This document shows, in pieces, positions 1 to 8,552 of a stretch of DNA of 64,000 nucleotides. The notes below the pieces were generated by a model. That model had not been told where the DNA came from. It did no database searches and was given only the letters and a program-made list of their open reading frames with translations. The DNA is taken from contig JAKVKH010000001.1 in the NCBI GenBank assembly GCA_022486625.1, positions 62,001-126,000 on the forward strand, read 5' to 3'. The stretch's first letter is position 1; every line of letters starts with the position of its first letter. This DNA is from Butyrivibrio sp. (GTDB lineage Bacteria > Bacillota > Clostridia > Lachnospirales > Lachnospiraceae). The translations under genes and the position numbers were made by a program.

Positions 1-698
1 TCAAAATTACACTTGATGATACAGATTTCAGTTATTCAAATGATTGCAGTGCAGTGGGGTTTTCAAAGGATGAGCAGGTAACAGTCAGGGATCTGTTTTA
101 TGGGACGATCCTTTCATCGGGAGCAGATGCTGCCGTTGCACTGGCAACTTATGTTGCGGGCTCACAGGATAAGTTCGTGACCATGATGAATGCCAAGCTG
201 GATGAACTGGGATTATCTGATACGGCACATTTTACCAACTGTGTCGGAATTTATAATGAAGATCACTATTGTACTGTCTATGATATGGCAATGATTCTCG
301 AAGCAGCGGTTGACAATGATTTTTTGAAAGAAGTATTGTCAACACATACCTATACTACATCTTCCACTTTGCAGCATCCGGACGGAATCACCATTTCCAA
401 CTGGTTTCTTCGTAGAATAGAGGATAAGGACAGCGGCGGTACTGTGCTTTGTGGAAAAACAGGTTATGTTGTTCAGTCGGGGAACTGTGCAGCAAGTTAT
501 GCAGAGGATGCAACGGGGAACGGGTATATCTGTGTAACAGCGGGATCGACGAGCGCCTGGAGATGTATTCTTGATCACGTGGCAATTTATTATCCATTTC
601 TGTCAGGTACAGGAGTTGCAGGAAGTACATCTTCAGATAGTGTTTCCGGAGAAAGCAGCGCAGATTCTGCGGGGAGTCAGACATCGGGTTCTGATTGA
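1..698 (+). CDS. D-alanyl-D-alanine carboxypeptidase (peptidase S11), 5' end missing
   Basis: Penicillin-binding protein of the S11 family, which trims the terminal D-alanine of peptidoglycan stem peptides outside the membrane. The open frame runs into the window edge (first full codon at 3), so the signal peptide and the SxxK catalytic serine lie upstream and cannot be seen. The KTG box is present (456-464, in GKTGYV). The second active-site motif, usually SGN, reads SGA (117-125, in SSGADAA). The protein ends in a Ser/Gly/Thr-rich tail of about 25 residues with no recognisable C-terminal anchor. The family call is firm from the KTG context; the physiological role (sporulation, cortex or vegetative) cannot be told from this fragment. 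Confidence 0.85.
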   Translation, partial: KITLDDTDFSYSNDCSAVGFSKDEQVTVRDLFYGTILSSGADAAVALATYVAGSQDKFVTMMNAKLDELGLSDTAHFTNCVGIYNEDHYCTVYDMAMILEAAVDNDFLKEVLSTHTYTTSSTLQHPDGITISNWFLRRIEDKDSGGTVLCGKTGYVVQSGNCAASYAEDATGNGYICVTAGSTSAWRCILDHVAIYYPFLSGTGVAGSTSSDSVSGESSADSAGSQTSGSD

Positions 699-734
699 AG
701 TGAATTGCTGCAATCGCAGTAAAAAGAAATATAA

Positions 735-775
735 AAAAAGGATTTCTCTGTGCAGTAAACGGAGGAATCCTTTTT
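735..775 (+). terminator. intrinsic terminator after the carboxypeptidase gene
   Basis: Inverted arms AAAAAGGATT (735-744) and AATCCTTTTT (766-775) close a hairpin whose 3' arm ends in five T. It lies 37 bases after the carboxypeptidase stop, before the convergent symporter gene. Confidence 0.75.
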
Positions 776-856
776 CTGTATTGAATTGTGAAATCCGCGA
801 AAGCGGACTCTTTTGAAATGAACTGTCGTTGAAGTTTATTTCAATGCAGAAAATAC

Positions 857-2296
857 TTATGATACGTTCTTTAAATGATTCATATCATGCGCTATCTTTT
901 TTTTTACTTTGAGTTTCTCCAGATAGAGTTTTGTTTCAGATACTGTTACTCCGCTCAGTACCACGAGGGCGATCAGGTTCGGGATGGCCATAAGACCGTT
1001 AAATATATCGGCAATTGTCCATACAGCAGAGACGGTCATGAAAGGACCGGCCAGTACAGCAAGCAGATAGAACCAGCGGAAAATCCGGAGTGCATGTCTG
1101 TTTCCGTGAGTCAGATAATCGAGGCAGCGTTCGCTGTAATAATTCCAGCCAAGAATGGTTGTGAATGCGAAAAAGACGAGGCATAGCATCAGACTGAATG
1201 AGGCAATTCTTGAAGAAAATGGAAGACCGAGTTGAAAAGCTCTGGTGGATACTTCAACGCCTTCAAGACCAATGTTCCAGGTTCCGGTGATGATGATGGA
1301 GAGACCGGTCATGGTACAGATAACCAGGGTATCAATAATGGTTCCCAGCATGGATACAAGACCCTGCTTTGCAGGCATATCGACATGTGCGGCAGCGGCA
1401 GCAATCGGTGCACTTCCAAGACCTGCCTCATTGGAAAAAATACCACGTGCAATTCCTTTTTGCATTGCCAGCATCATGGCACCGAGTGCACCGCCGGAGG
1501 CAGCACGCATGCCGAATGCACTTTGAATGATTTCTATAATTGCAGAAGGGATTGCAGAGGCGTGTGAAATCAGAATGATCAATGCCAGGGTAACATAGAG
1601 AACTGCCATAAATGGAACAATCAGTTCTGCAACTTTCGAAATACGCTGAAGTCCGCCGATGATGACAAGACCGGCACATACCGTAATGACGACAGCAGAA
1701 ATAACAATTGAAATTGAATAAGAATGTCCGAAAATCATTACAGTATTGATGGAATTTGGATCAAAGAAATTATGTACCGCACTGGTAATGCCGTTGGTCT
1801 GCGTACTGGTACCGATGCCCATAAGTCCGGCTGCAGCGCCGAAGAATGCAAAGAAACAGGCCAGCCATTTCCATTTTTTGCCCATACCGTTTTCAATGTA
1901 GCAGAACGGACCACCTACAATATGACCATCTGATGCAATGTTGCGAAATTTGACAGCAAGGAGACATTCGGAATATTTTGTGGCTGTGCCCAGAAGCGCT
2001 GCAATCCACATCCAGAAAAGAGCGCCAGGTCCACCGGCAACAATGGCGGTTGCCACGCCAACAATATTACCGGTTCCGATCGTTGCGGAAAGCGCGGTAC
2101 AGAGTGCACCAAAGCTGGATACTTCGCCGTGCTTTCCACTTTTTTCATTGGCAGTTACATTACGGATGGCCTGAGGCAGTTTTGTGATCTGCAATGCCTT
2201 CAGACGGATCGTAAGAAAGATGCCGACGATCAGAATCATGGAAATCAGTGGCAGTCCCCATACTGCGTTGTCAATTGTTTCTAAAACCCCATTCAT
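857..2296 (-). CDS. alanine/glycine:cation symporter, AgcS family
   Basis: Sodium-coupled amino-acid symporter of the AgcS (sodium:alanine symporter) family, an integral membrane protein importing alanine or glycine. The roughly 479-residue product has about ten hydrophobic segments. It carries the family signature near the N-terminus (SATIGTGNIVGVATA, with GGPGALFWMW following) and the NEAGLGSAP motif in the middle. The start at 2296 is chosen over the longer frame because GGAGG (complement of 2304-2308) sits 7 bases upstream; the extra N-terminal residues of the longer frame look nothing like the family. It lies 70 bases downstream of an HTH regulator on the same strand, so the regulator may control it. 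The exact amino acid and ion cannot be read from sequence. Confidence 0.92.
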   Translation of the reverse strand: MNGVLETIDNAVWGLPLISMILIVGIFLTIRLKALQITKLPQAIRNVTANEKSGKHGEVSSFGALCTALSATIGTGNIVGVATAIVAGGPGALFWMWIAALLGTATKYSECLLAVKFRNIASDGHIVGGPFCYIENGMGKKWKWLACFFAFFGAAAGLMGIGTSTQTNGITSAVHNFFDPNSINTVMIFGHSYSISIVISAVVITVCAGLVIIGGLQRISKVAELIVPFMAVLYVTLALIILISHASAIPSAIIEIIQSAFGMRAASGGALGAMMLAMQKGIARGIFSNEAGLGSAPIAAAAAHVDMPAKQGLVSMLGTIIDTLVICTMTGLSIIITGTWNIGLEGVEVSTRAFQLGLPFSSRIASFSLMLCLVFFAFTTILGWNYYSERCLDYLTHGNRHALRIFRWFYLLAVLAGPFMTVSAVWTIADIFNGLMAIPNLIALVVLSGVTVSETKLYLEKLKVKKKIAHDMNHLKNVS

Positions 2297-2366
2297 ACCA
2301 TTACCTCCAGAATTACATATAGTATCAGAGTAACATTGTATTGTATGTTTATGCAAGAAGAATGTA

Positions 2367-3800
2367 TTATTTTACAAAATGATCTGCATATTCAAAAAGA
2401 AGCTTTTTGCTTTCCTCTTCGTTCCATGTGAAATCTGAATCCGGAAGGAAAATCAGAAAGTCACGAAGCGTATCAGCGAAGCTGTGTTCGAGAAGCTGAT
2501 CATATACAAAGGGCATCTGAGGGTATTTCCACAGGAAAAGTGTTTCCCCCTGTGCATAGGTAGTAATGTTGAAGTGGTGTGATATGGTCAGCTTATCTTC
2601 CTTCAGAAGGCGGATGTGCATACGCTCTTCGCGCACTGCATGAAGATAGGATTTGAGTATCTCCACACGTTCAGAATCTGAAAGCGGTGTATGGAAACCA
2701 TCGGGAAGCTCCTCGATAATGCCTGTTTCCATAAACTGCTCAAGACCGCTGAGCGTAAAGGTATTGATCATTTCATAATCATACAGGGAATTCCTGCGAT
2801 GCATATATTCCTGAATTCTTGGATCATTCAGCAGGGCGGACGGCAGATGCCGTGCGGCGATCTGAAGGGGGATGGAAGTCATCAGACATGGATAACTGGA
2901 AAGAGAATGTGCTTTACGGCCATCTGGAGAAAGGTTTGAAAGAGAGCAGAGCATGTGGGACAGATATTCGTTAAAATCTGAAATTTTCAGTGTCAGAGGC
3001 TGACATTTCTTCAGCTGAGCAGAATAGGTATTCTGCAGAGAGGCAATCATATCCGGATCATTTAGCAGGATTCCGTTACTGATGGACTCGTCAACCATAA
3101 GCGCGTAGGAGGGAGTCAGAACCATATAAGGATAGAGCTGGACTGCAGCTTCATCGTTATAGTAATAATAAGGGTCATAGTTATTGCTCATGGCCAGTGT
3201 ATAGAGTGCGTTGGAAACCGGTGCAATGTTCAGGTAGCTGGAACGTGTTGCAGAGGATGGATACAGTCTGATGATGTGTGTAATGGGAAAAAGCTGCTTA
3301 GCAGAAGAAACCGAGTGAGACAGCGCAATAATATAATCTGATACAAAACCGTCAGAAGAAGGATAAATCAGTCTCATGGGTTCATGGTGTGCCAGACACT
3401 GGTCAAAGAGATAGGAGAAGACGAGCTTGATGTCCTGTCTGGTATGAAATGTGGCGCGGTAGCTGAATTCATAGGAAACAGACCGGTTCATATAACCGGA
3501 GGGAATGTGCTCAAGATCATTGAAGCGGTTGATGGTCTGCATACACGCAAGGTAACAGTGATATTTTTGGCTGCCGATCCGCTCAATGTGATAGGCTTCC
3601 ACAAGTTCCTGATATTTGCGATCAGACAGGCGCAGAGCATGAAATAGCCTGTTCATGATCTGTTCATCATCAGAAAGTCTCTGACCGGATTTCATTTTGG
3701 CAAGAAGTGAAGGCGAAATGCCACACTGACCTGCAAGGTAAGGAATAGAAAGACCGGAGTCTTTTATATCTGCTGCAAGCAGATCGGAAAAAGCTGACAT
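2367..3800 (-). CDS. large XRE-like helix-turn-helix regulator of unknown target
   Basis: A 477-residue protein with a lambda-repressor-like helix-turn-helix in the first 60 residues (around SIPYLAGQCGISPSLLAKMKSG). The remaining 400 residues match no domain I recognise; they are globular, Tyr/Ser/Leu-rich, with no membrane segment. The start at 3800 has AGAAAGGA about 8 bases upstream. Proteins of this layout are common in Lachnospiraceae and usually annotated only by the HTH. Its position just upstream of, and codirectional with, the alanine symporter gene suggests it controls that gene in response to a ligand bound by the long C-terminal part. That link is inference. Confidence 0.7.
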   Translation of the reverse strand: MSAFSDLLAADIKDSGLSIPYLAGQCGISPSLLAKMKSGQRLSDDEQIMNRLFHALRLSDRKYQELVEAYHIERIGSQKYHCYLACMQTINRFNDLEHIPSGYMNRSVSYEFSYRATFHTRQDIKLVFSYLFDQCLAHHEPMRLIYPSSDGFVSDYIIALSHSVSSAKQLFPITHIIRLYPSSATRSSYLNIAPVSNALYTLAMSNNYDPYYYYNDEAAVQLYPYMVLTPSYALMVDESISNGILLNDPDMIASLQNTYSAQLKKCQPLTLKISDFNEYLSHMLCSLSNLSPDGRKAHSLSSYPCLMTSIPLQIAARHLPSALLNDPRIQEYMHRRNSLYDYEMINTFTLSGLEQFMETGIIEELPDGFHTPLSDSERVEILKSYLHAVREERMHIRLLKEDKLTISHHFNITTYAQGETLFLWKYPQMPFVYDQLLEHSFADTLRDFLIFLPDSDFTWNEEESKKLLFEYADHFVK

Positions 3801-4000
3801 GGGAAATGATCCTTTCTGTATAAAATAATCGATAAATTATACGTATTGTACAACAGGAAATAGTATCAGCGCAATTTGTTTTCACCATATATAAAGAAAT
3901 ATTGTCCAAAATTCTGTGTCGTATTGAAATAAACCAGGGTTCTGTTATTTAATATAAGTGTCTGAAAAAGCAATAAACTGTTTTTTTATGATGGGGAGAG

Positions 4001-4035
4001 AAGGCTGCAGCATACGATATTGCTGCAGCCTTTTT
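4001..4035 (+). terminator. orphan intrinsic terminator in the 3801-4123 gap
   Basis: Perfect 12-base arms AAGGCTGCAGCA (4001-4012) and TGCTGCAGCCTT (4021-4032) with TTTTT at 4031-4035. No coding region I accept lies upstream of it on the + strand: the 200 bases before it separate it from the divergent regulator gene. Either it ends a short untranslated transcript or it shields the regulator from antisense reading. The rest of the 324-base gap holds only the promoter at 4064-4092. Confidence 0.7.
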
Positions 4036-4063
4036 GGGTACACAGAACCGGAAAAGCATACAA

Positions 4064-4092
4064 GTGACATTATTGTCAAATACGCGTATAAT
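4064..4092 (+). promoter_or_regulatory. sigma-A promoter of the SGNH esterase gene
   Basis: GTGACA (4064-4069), a 17-base spacer, then a perfect TATAAT (4087-4092). It sits just after the orphan terminator and about 30 bases before the chosen ATG at 4124. Confidence 0.7.
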
Positions 4093-4123
4093 CGTAAAAA
4101 AATGGAAATGGCAGGGAAAGATA

Positions 4124-5236
4124 ATGGAACTGAAAGAATATGATCTGACGCAGATCGAAAATTATCGCGTCTGGGGACGGACAACCAGAGAGAGAAATCC
4201 GCTGACACTGTTCTGGACCGGAGCGGCACTGGAGCTGAATATGAGGGCATCAGAGCTGTGGGTGGAAGTCAGGTCAGATTATGATACCTATGAAGTCTGG
4301 ATGGATATTGTGATCAATCACGTACTGACGCAGCGATTCATGGTGCCCAGGGGACGCAGCAGGCTGTGTGTGTATCGTATGATGAATGCGGAAGAAGTCA
4401 GAAATGTAAGGATTATCAGGGATACACAGGCAATGTCTGATGATCCGGGTACAAGGCTTCAGATCCTGAAACTTGCTACGGATGGAAGCTTTGAATCCGT
4501 ACCGGAGCCTCAGATAAAGCTGGAATTTATCGGAGACAGTATCACATCGGGGGAAGGTGCTACGGGTGCCAGAAGCGAGCAGGACTGGATATCCGGGTGT
4601 TTCAGTGCAGTAGATAATTATGCGTTTATGACAGCAGCTGCACTGAATGCAGAATATCACAGTATCAGTCAGAGTGGCTGGGGGATTCACTGTGCATGGG
4701 ATGGAAATACATATCATGCGATACCGAAATACTACGAACAGATCTGCGGACTTCTGCAGGGATCAGAGAACAGGAGACTGGGGGCATTTGAACACTGGGA
4801 TTTTGCCAGCTGGCAGCCGGATGTGATCATTATGAATCTGGGGACAAATGATGCCGGTTCTTTTGATCAGCCGGACTGGACAGATCCGCAGACAGGAATA
4901 ACGCATACCATGCGAAGAGATGCAGATGGCAGAATGGATAAGGAGGATCTTGCGGTGTTTGAGCAGGATGCCTGCAGATTTTTGAAGCTTCTGAGAAAAT
5001 GCAACCCGGAAAGCCATATCATCTGGTGTTACGGAATGCTTGGAAATGAACTGATGCCGGCAATCAGGATGGCAGCAAAATCGTATGCGGGTGAGTCAGG
5101 AGATGACAGAGTGGAAGTCCTTGAACTGCCGGATACGCAGGGCGATGGATTTGGGGCAAGATCACATCCGGGACATCAATCACATACACGGACAGCAGAA
5201 GTTCTGATTCAGGAAATCCGCAGAATTCTGAAATGA
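4124..5236 (+). CDS. two-domain SGNH/GDSL esterase (CE2-like acetyl esterase)
   Basis: A 370-residue cytosolic protein (no signal peptide). The N-terminal 130 residues form a beta-rich domain; the rest is an SGNH hydrolase. Visible blocks: GDSIT (137-141, nucleophile Ser139), SQSGWG (oxyanion Gly near 185), GTND (240-243) and SHPG (347-350, catalytic His348). A jelly-roll plus SGNH layout is that of carbohydrate esterase family 2, which removes acetyl groups from sugars. The ATG at 4124 has AGGGAAAG just upstream and follows a good promoter, so the longer frame beginning at 4034 is not used. The next gene is a GH2 glycosidase, so the pair probably deacetylates and cleaves an imported oligosaccharide. 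The substrate is unknown. Confidence 0.82.
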   Translation: MELKEYDLTQIENYRVWGRTTRERNPLTLFWTGAALELNMRASELWVEVRSDYDTYEVWMDIVINHVLTQRFMVPRGRSRLCVYRMMNAEEVRNVRIIRDTQAMSDDPGTRLQILKLATDGSFESVPEPQIKLEFIGDSITSGEGATGARSEQDWISGCFSAVDNYAFMTAAALNAEYHSISQSGWGIHCAWDGNTYHAIPKYYEQICGLLQGSENRRLGAFEHWDFASWQPDVIIMNLGTNDAGSFDQPDWTDPQTGITHTMRRDADGRMDKEDLAVFEQDACRFLKLLRKCNPESHIIWCYGMLGNELMPAIRMAAKSYAGESGDDRVEVLELPDTQGDGFGARSHPGHQSHTRTAEVLIQEIRRILK

Positions 5237-5297
5237 AATCTGTAAGATGACAGAGCAGGAAAAATATATCAGGAAGCAAAATATAAAAGTGACAAAT

Positions 5298-5368
5298 CAC
5301 AGCCCTCATGATATGACAGAACTGTACACCATTCAGGTGAATGGTTCTGAGACAATCGGAGGGCTGTG
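5298..5368 (+). promoter_or_regulatory. structured leader sequestering the ribosome-binding site of the GH2 gene
   Basis: A perfect 10-base stem pairs CACAGCCCTC (5298-5307) with GAGGGCTGTG (5359-5368). The 3' arm contains most of the Shine-Dalgarno GGAGGG (5358-5363) of the gene starting at 5372. Inside lies a second hairpin, ACCATTC (5328-5334) with GAATGGT (5339-5345), loop AGGT, extended by CAGA (5317-5320) with TCTG (5346-5349). There is no T-run after it, so it would block translation rather than end transcription. It matches no riboswitch class I know. Confidence 0.5.
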
Positions 5369-5371
5369 TTT

Positions 5372-8116
5372 ATGCAGAAGAATGGAAGTATCCGTAAAAC
5401 TGAATATACCGATCTGAGTGGCTGGTATGAGGCAGAACTGGAGGATAAGAAAAAATATCAGGTGTTACTTCCGGGGACACTTGACGAGAACCATGTCGGA
5501 AATCCGGATTCAGCAGCGCATCAGTGGAAGGCAGAGGTCATCAAAGCGGAGAACGAAGCAGATGCTGAGCATTTGATTACGACGCGATTTACGCGAAAGC
5601 ATGTATATGAAGGCAGGGTAATCTATCGCAGAGGACTGCAGTTGAAAACGTTGCCGGGAGAACGTGCCTTTGCCATGATTGAACGGAGCAGAAAGCAGGA
5701 ACTGAGGATAAATGAAAAAACAGCAGATATTGTTTTCCCTGGGACATTATCAACACCTGCGGTCTATGAAGTGACAAAACTGCTGCATACGGGAATAAAT
5801 GAAGTTGAACTGGTCTGTGATAATTCCTATGCAGGATGGCCGCATGATGCAATTGTGTATTCGTCAGCGGCAACAGATGAAACACAGACGAACTGGAATG
5901 GCATTCTGGGGGAGATGAGAATCCGCTGGGAAAAGAGAAATTTCATCCGGGCAATCCGTGTTTATCCGGAGGCGGACGCAATACGGGCAGAAGTAGAAAT
6001 AGACGCCATGGTTTCCGGCAGCGGTCTGCTGAAACTGACTTCCGATGCCTTTGCAGAAAATTGCAGTCAGCATGTCACCTTCGAAAAGGGAATTACCTGC
6101 TGCAGCTTTGCACATATTCCCTATTGCAGGAATGTGCGCAGATGGGATGAATACGAAGGAAATCTGTATAAAATTTCTGCTGTTATGGATAATGTGTCCG
6201 GGAAAACAGCTCTTTTTGGAATCCGCGTATTTGATGCTGAATATGGTGTACTGAGGAATAACGGGCATCGCATTTTCCTGAGAGGGGAGGCAAACTGCTG
6301 TGTCTTTCCGGAAAAAGGTCATATGCCGATGAAAAAAAGCGAGTGGAAGAAAATTCTGAGAATTTACAGATCCTATGGTGTGAACTGTCTGAGATTTCAT
6401 TCGCATTGTCCGCCGGAAGCTGCATTTGCGGCAGCAGATGAGGAGGGGATTTTTGTACAGCCGGAACTGTCACACTGGAATCCGGAAAATGCCTTTGAAC
6501 AGGAAGAGAGCAGAAGCTATTACAGAATGGAGCTTCATGAAATTCTGCGTACATATGCCAATCATCCTTCTTTTGTTATGCTGACGTTTGGAAATGAACT
6601 GAGCATGGGGGAAAAGGGCGAAAAGTATATGCATGCACTGCTGGATGAAGCACATAAGCAGGATTCAACCAGGCTGTATGCAGGCGCATCAAATATTTCC
6701 TATGGGTCACACGGACCGGATCAGCACAGTGACTTCTATACGTCATCGAATAACGGAAAAGACATGCTGAGAGGAACTTCGGCCGGGATGGAGGGATATA
6801 TCAATCATGAATATCCGTCTTCATTACATGATTATTCGCATGAAATGAAACATCTGAGAGAAAAATATGCAGGCCCGGTATTCTCTTTTGAAGTCGGACA
6901 ATATGAAATCCTGCCTGATTTTTCTGAAATCAGACAGTTTCGTGGGGTTACGAAGCCGGATAACCTGCGTATCATTCGAAGGAAGATCGGGAAACTGGAT
7001 TTAAAATACTGGGAGCGTATGCTGGAGGCAACGGGAGAGCTTGCCCTGATTTGTTACCGTGAAGAAACAGAGGCAGTGCTTCGTACGCCTGAAATGTCAG
7101 GAATTTCTCTATTGGGAATTCAGGATTTTCCGGGTCAGGGAACTGCACTTGTTGGAATGTTAAATTCTCATTTAAGAACAAAGCCATATGCTTTTGCAGC
7201 ACCGGAAAGATTCAGAAAATTCTATACCGGGATTCTTCCTGTGGCACTTTTTCCAAAGTATACATATGAAAACGGGGAAATGTTTCAGGCGGAGCTGAAG
7301 ATGGCGAACTATGGAAAAGACATCCTGAAAGGAAAGATGTTCTGGAGACTGATGGAGGCACAGAATATCCGACAGGAAGGAAAAAATGATGGAAGCTGCT
7401 GCATTCCGGGAACGCTGACTATGACAGGAAGTGCCAGTCTGAAACTGCCGGAAACAGACAGGGCAGTATGCTATACCCTGCAGCTTTGCTACAAAGATAA
7501 AAAACGTGCGATATTCAATAACGAATACCGGATCTGGAGCTATCCACATCTGAATACAGTTCGTTTGGAAGAAGATGGTTCTGCATGTCATGAAAATGTT
7601 TTTATTACACAATCGGTCGGGCAGGCATTGCAGCATCTGCGGAACGGAGAATGCGTGTTTCTTTCACCGAAAGCGCTGGCAGATCAGTTTTCCGGATCCG
7701 CTGCAGGTATGTTCTCTACAGATTTCTGGTCGGTAGGTACATTTCCACAGCAGGAAGGCTATATGGGATGCCTGATTGATGAAAAACATCCGATATTCAA
7801 AAACTTTCCGACACTGCCATGGCCGCAGTGGCAGTGGTGGAGTATTACGACCGGTGCCAGAAGCATGAAGATCCCGGAACATCTGAATGCGATAATTTCC
7901 GTAATTGATTGTTATGCAAGGCTCAGAAGACTTGCGTTTCTGTTTGAATGCAGAGTCGGAAGCGGCAGGCTGACGGTGAGCAGCATGGGACTTCTGGAGA
8001 AGCAGGAATATCCGGAGACGCGTGCACTGCTGCAGGCAATTCTTGCCTACATGAATACGGAAGGATTCGCTCCCGAAACTTCATTGACGGAGGATGAACT
8101 GACGTCAATCCTGTGA
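5372..8116 (+). CDS. glycoside hydrolase family 2 protein
   Basis: A 914-residue intracellular glycosidase of family GH2 (beta-galactosidase/glucuronidase/mannosidase clan) with no signal peptide. An N-terminal sugar-binding beta domain and an immunoglobulin-like domain precede a TIM barrel from about residue 300. The acid/base motif is FGNE (Glu409) and the likely nucleophile is in FSFEVGQ (Glu507). About 300 further residues of beta-rich C-terminal sequence follow, longer than a minimal GH2. The ATG at 5372 is preferred to the GTG at 5366, which would leave only 2 bases after the GGAGGG. It lies 135 bases after the SGNH esterase gene. Specificity within GH2 cannot be fixed from sequence. 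Confidence 0.85.
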   Translation: MQKNGSIRKTEYTDLSGWYEAELEDKKKYQVLLPGTLDENHVGNPDSAAHQWKAEVIKAENEADAEHLITTRFTRKHVYEGRVIYRRGLQLKTLPGERAFAMIERSRKQELRINEKTADIVFPGTLSTPAVYEVTKLLHTGINEVELVCDNSYAGWPHDAIVYSSAATDETQTNWNGILGEMRIRWEKRNFIRAIRVYPEADAIRAEVEIDAMVSGSGLLKLTSDAFAENCSQHVTFEKGITCCSFAHIPYCRNVRRWDEYEGNLYKISAVMDNVSGKTALFGIRVFDAEYGVLRNNGHRIFLRGEANCCVFPEKGHMPMKKSEWKKILRIYRSYGVNCLRFHSHCPPEAAFAAADEEGIFVQPELSHWNPENAFEQEESRSYYRMELHEILRTYANHPSFVMLTFGNELSMGEKGEKYMHALLDEAHKQDSTRLYAGASNISYGSHGPDQHSDFYTSSNNGKDMLRGTSAGMEGYINHEYPSSLHDYSHEMKHLREKYAGPVFSFEVGQYEILPDFSEIRQFRGVTKPDNLRIIRRKIGKLDLKYWERMLEATGELALICYREETEAVLRTPEMSGISLLGIQDFPGQGTALVGMLNSHLRTKPYAFAAPERFRKFYTGILPVALFPKYTYENGEMFQAELKMANYGKDILKGKMFWRLMEAQNIRQEGKNDGSCCIPGTLTMTGSASLKLPETDRAVCYTLQLCYKDKKRAIFNNEYRIWSYPHLNTVRLEEDGSACHENVFITQSVGQALQHLRNGECVFLSPKALADQFSGSAAGMFSTDFWSVGTFPQQEGYMGCLIDEKHPIFKNFPTLPWPQWQWWSITTGARSMKIPEHLNAIISVIDCYARLRRLAFLFECRVGSGRLTVSSMGLLEKQEYPETRALLQAILAYMNTEGFAPETSLTEDELTSIL

Positions 8117-8163
8117 AATAACTGCTTGCTTTCAAAAAAAATTACATCTTTCAAAAAAATCAG

Positions 8164-8192
8164 TTGCCAGATCAGAAAGCGTGTAATATAAT
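8164..8192 (+). promoter_or_regulatory. promoter of tRNA-Pro
   Basis: TTGCCA (8164-8169), 17-base spacer, TATAAT (8187-8192), 12 bases before the tRNA. The preceding gap from the GH2 stop holds only a direct repeat of CTTTCAAAAAAA. Confidence 0.8.
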
Positions 8193-8204
8193 AGCAAATG
8201 TCGT

Positions 8205-8278
8205 CGGGGTGTAGCGCAGCTGGCTAGCGCGCTATCTTAGGGAGGTAGAGGCCGCGTGTTCGAATCACGTCACTCCGA
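8205..8278 (+). tRNA. tRNA-Pro, anticodon AGG
   Basis: A complete 74-base cloverleaf. Acceptor CGGGGTG pairs with CACTCCG and ends in discriminator A73; the D stem is GCGC/GCGC, the anticodon stem CTATC/GGTAG, and the T arm carries TTCGAAT. The seven-base loop TTAGGGA puts AGG at 8239-8241 with G37, as in proline tRNAs; the C1-G72 pair and A73 are also typical of proline. A34 is unusual in a bacterial tRNA other than tRNA-Arg(ACG). The CCA end is not encoded. Confidence 0.95.
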
Positions 8279-8289
8279 TTGCTTTGTGG

Positions 8290-8325
8290 AAAAGAGCAGA
8301 TTCAGTAAAATGGATCTGCTCTTTT
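8290..8325 (+). terminator. terminator of tRNA-Pro
   Basis: Arms AAAAGAGCAGAT (8290-8301) and ATCTGCTCTTTT (8314-8325), ending in a T-run, 12 bases after the tRNA. Confidence 0.85.
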
Positions 8326-8376
8326 ATTATGCTCTGAAAATGATATGCCTTTATCCGGCAGGTGCATTGCAAACAG

Positions 8377-8405
8377 TGGTAAGGCAGTTGTTTCGGGTGT
8401 ATAAT
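8377..8405 (+). promoter_or_regulatory. possible upstream promoter of the mecA-like gene
   Basis: A perfect TATAAT (8400-8405) with a poor -35 (TGGTAA, 8377-8382) at 17 bases. If used, it would give the mecA-like gene a second start site 50 bases above the CIRCE operator. Confidence 0.35.
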
Positions 8406-8449
8406 GTGAGTAGATGAAAAGGCAATTTTATCAATTATTTATAGTTTTT

Positions 8450-8476
8450 TTAGCACTCTCAGCTGGACAGTGCTAA
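8450..8476 (+). promoter_or_regulatory. CIRCE element, HrcA heat-shock operator
   Basis: TTAGCACTC (8450-8458), exactly nine bases, then CAGTGCTAA (8468-8476). The published CIRCE consensus is TTAGCACTC-N9-GAGTGCTAA, so there is one mismatch in 18 conserved positions. It overlaps the -35 of the promoter at 8464-8491, where bound HrcA would block RNA polymerase. Confidence 0.88.
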
Positions 8477-8491
8477 TTTCTGAGCTATAAT
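8464..8491 (+). promoter_or_regulatory. promoter of the mecA-like gene, overlapped by CIRCE
   Basis: TGGACA (8464-8469), 16-base spacer, TATAAT (8486-8491). The -35 lies inside the CIRCE palindrome. Confidence 0.75.
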
Positions 8492-8552
8492 AATATCAAA
8501 TAAAAAGCGAGAACACATGGGGTATGGATTTCAAAGAGAGGAGCTGACCTAT

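Noticed and set aside
794..807. TCCGC-GAAA-GCGGA hairpin as a second terminator after the carboxypeptidase
   Set aside because: Only five base pairs and a broken T-run; the hairpin at 735-775 is sufficient.
571..816. Frame of 81 codons overlapping the carboxypeptidase end
   Set aside because: Out of phase with the real gene, no ribosome-binding site, and it reads through the terminator.
4034..4123. Longer N-terminus for the SGNH esterase
   Set aside because: The upstream in-frame codons begin inside the orphan terminator and precede the promoter.
8414..8476. A 20-codon frame MKRQFYQLFIVFLALSAGQC ending in the CIRCE element, resembling a lipoprotein leader
   Set aside because: Weak ribosome-binding site, imperfect lipobox, no continuation, and its last codons are fully explained by the operator palindrome.
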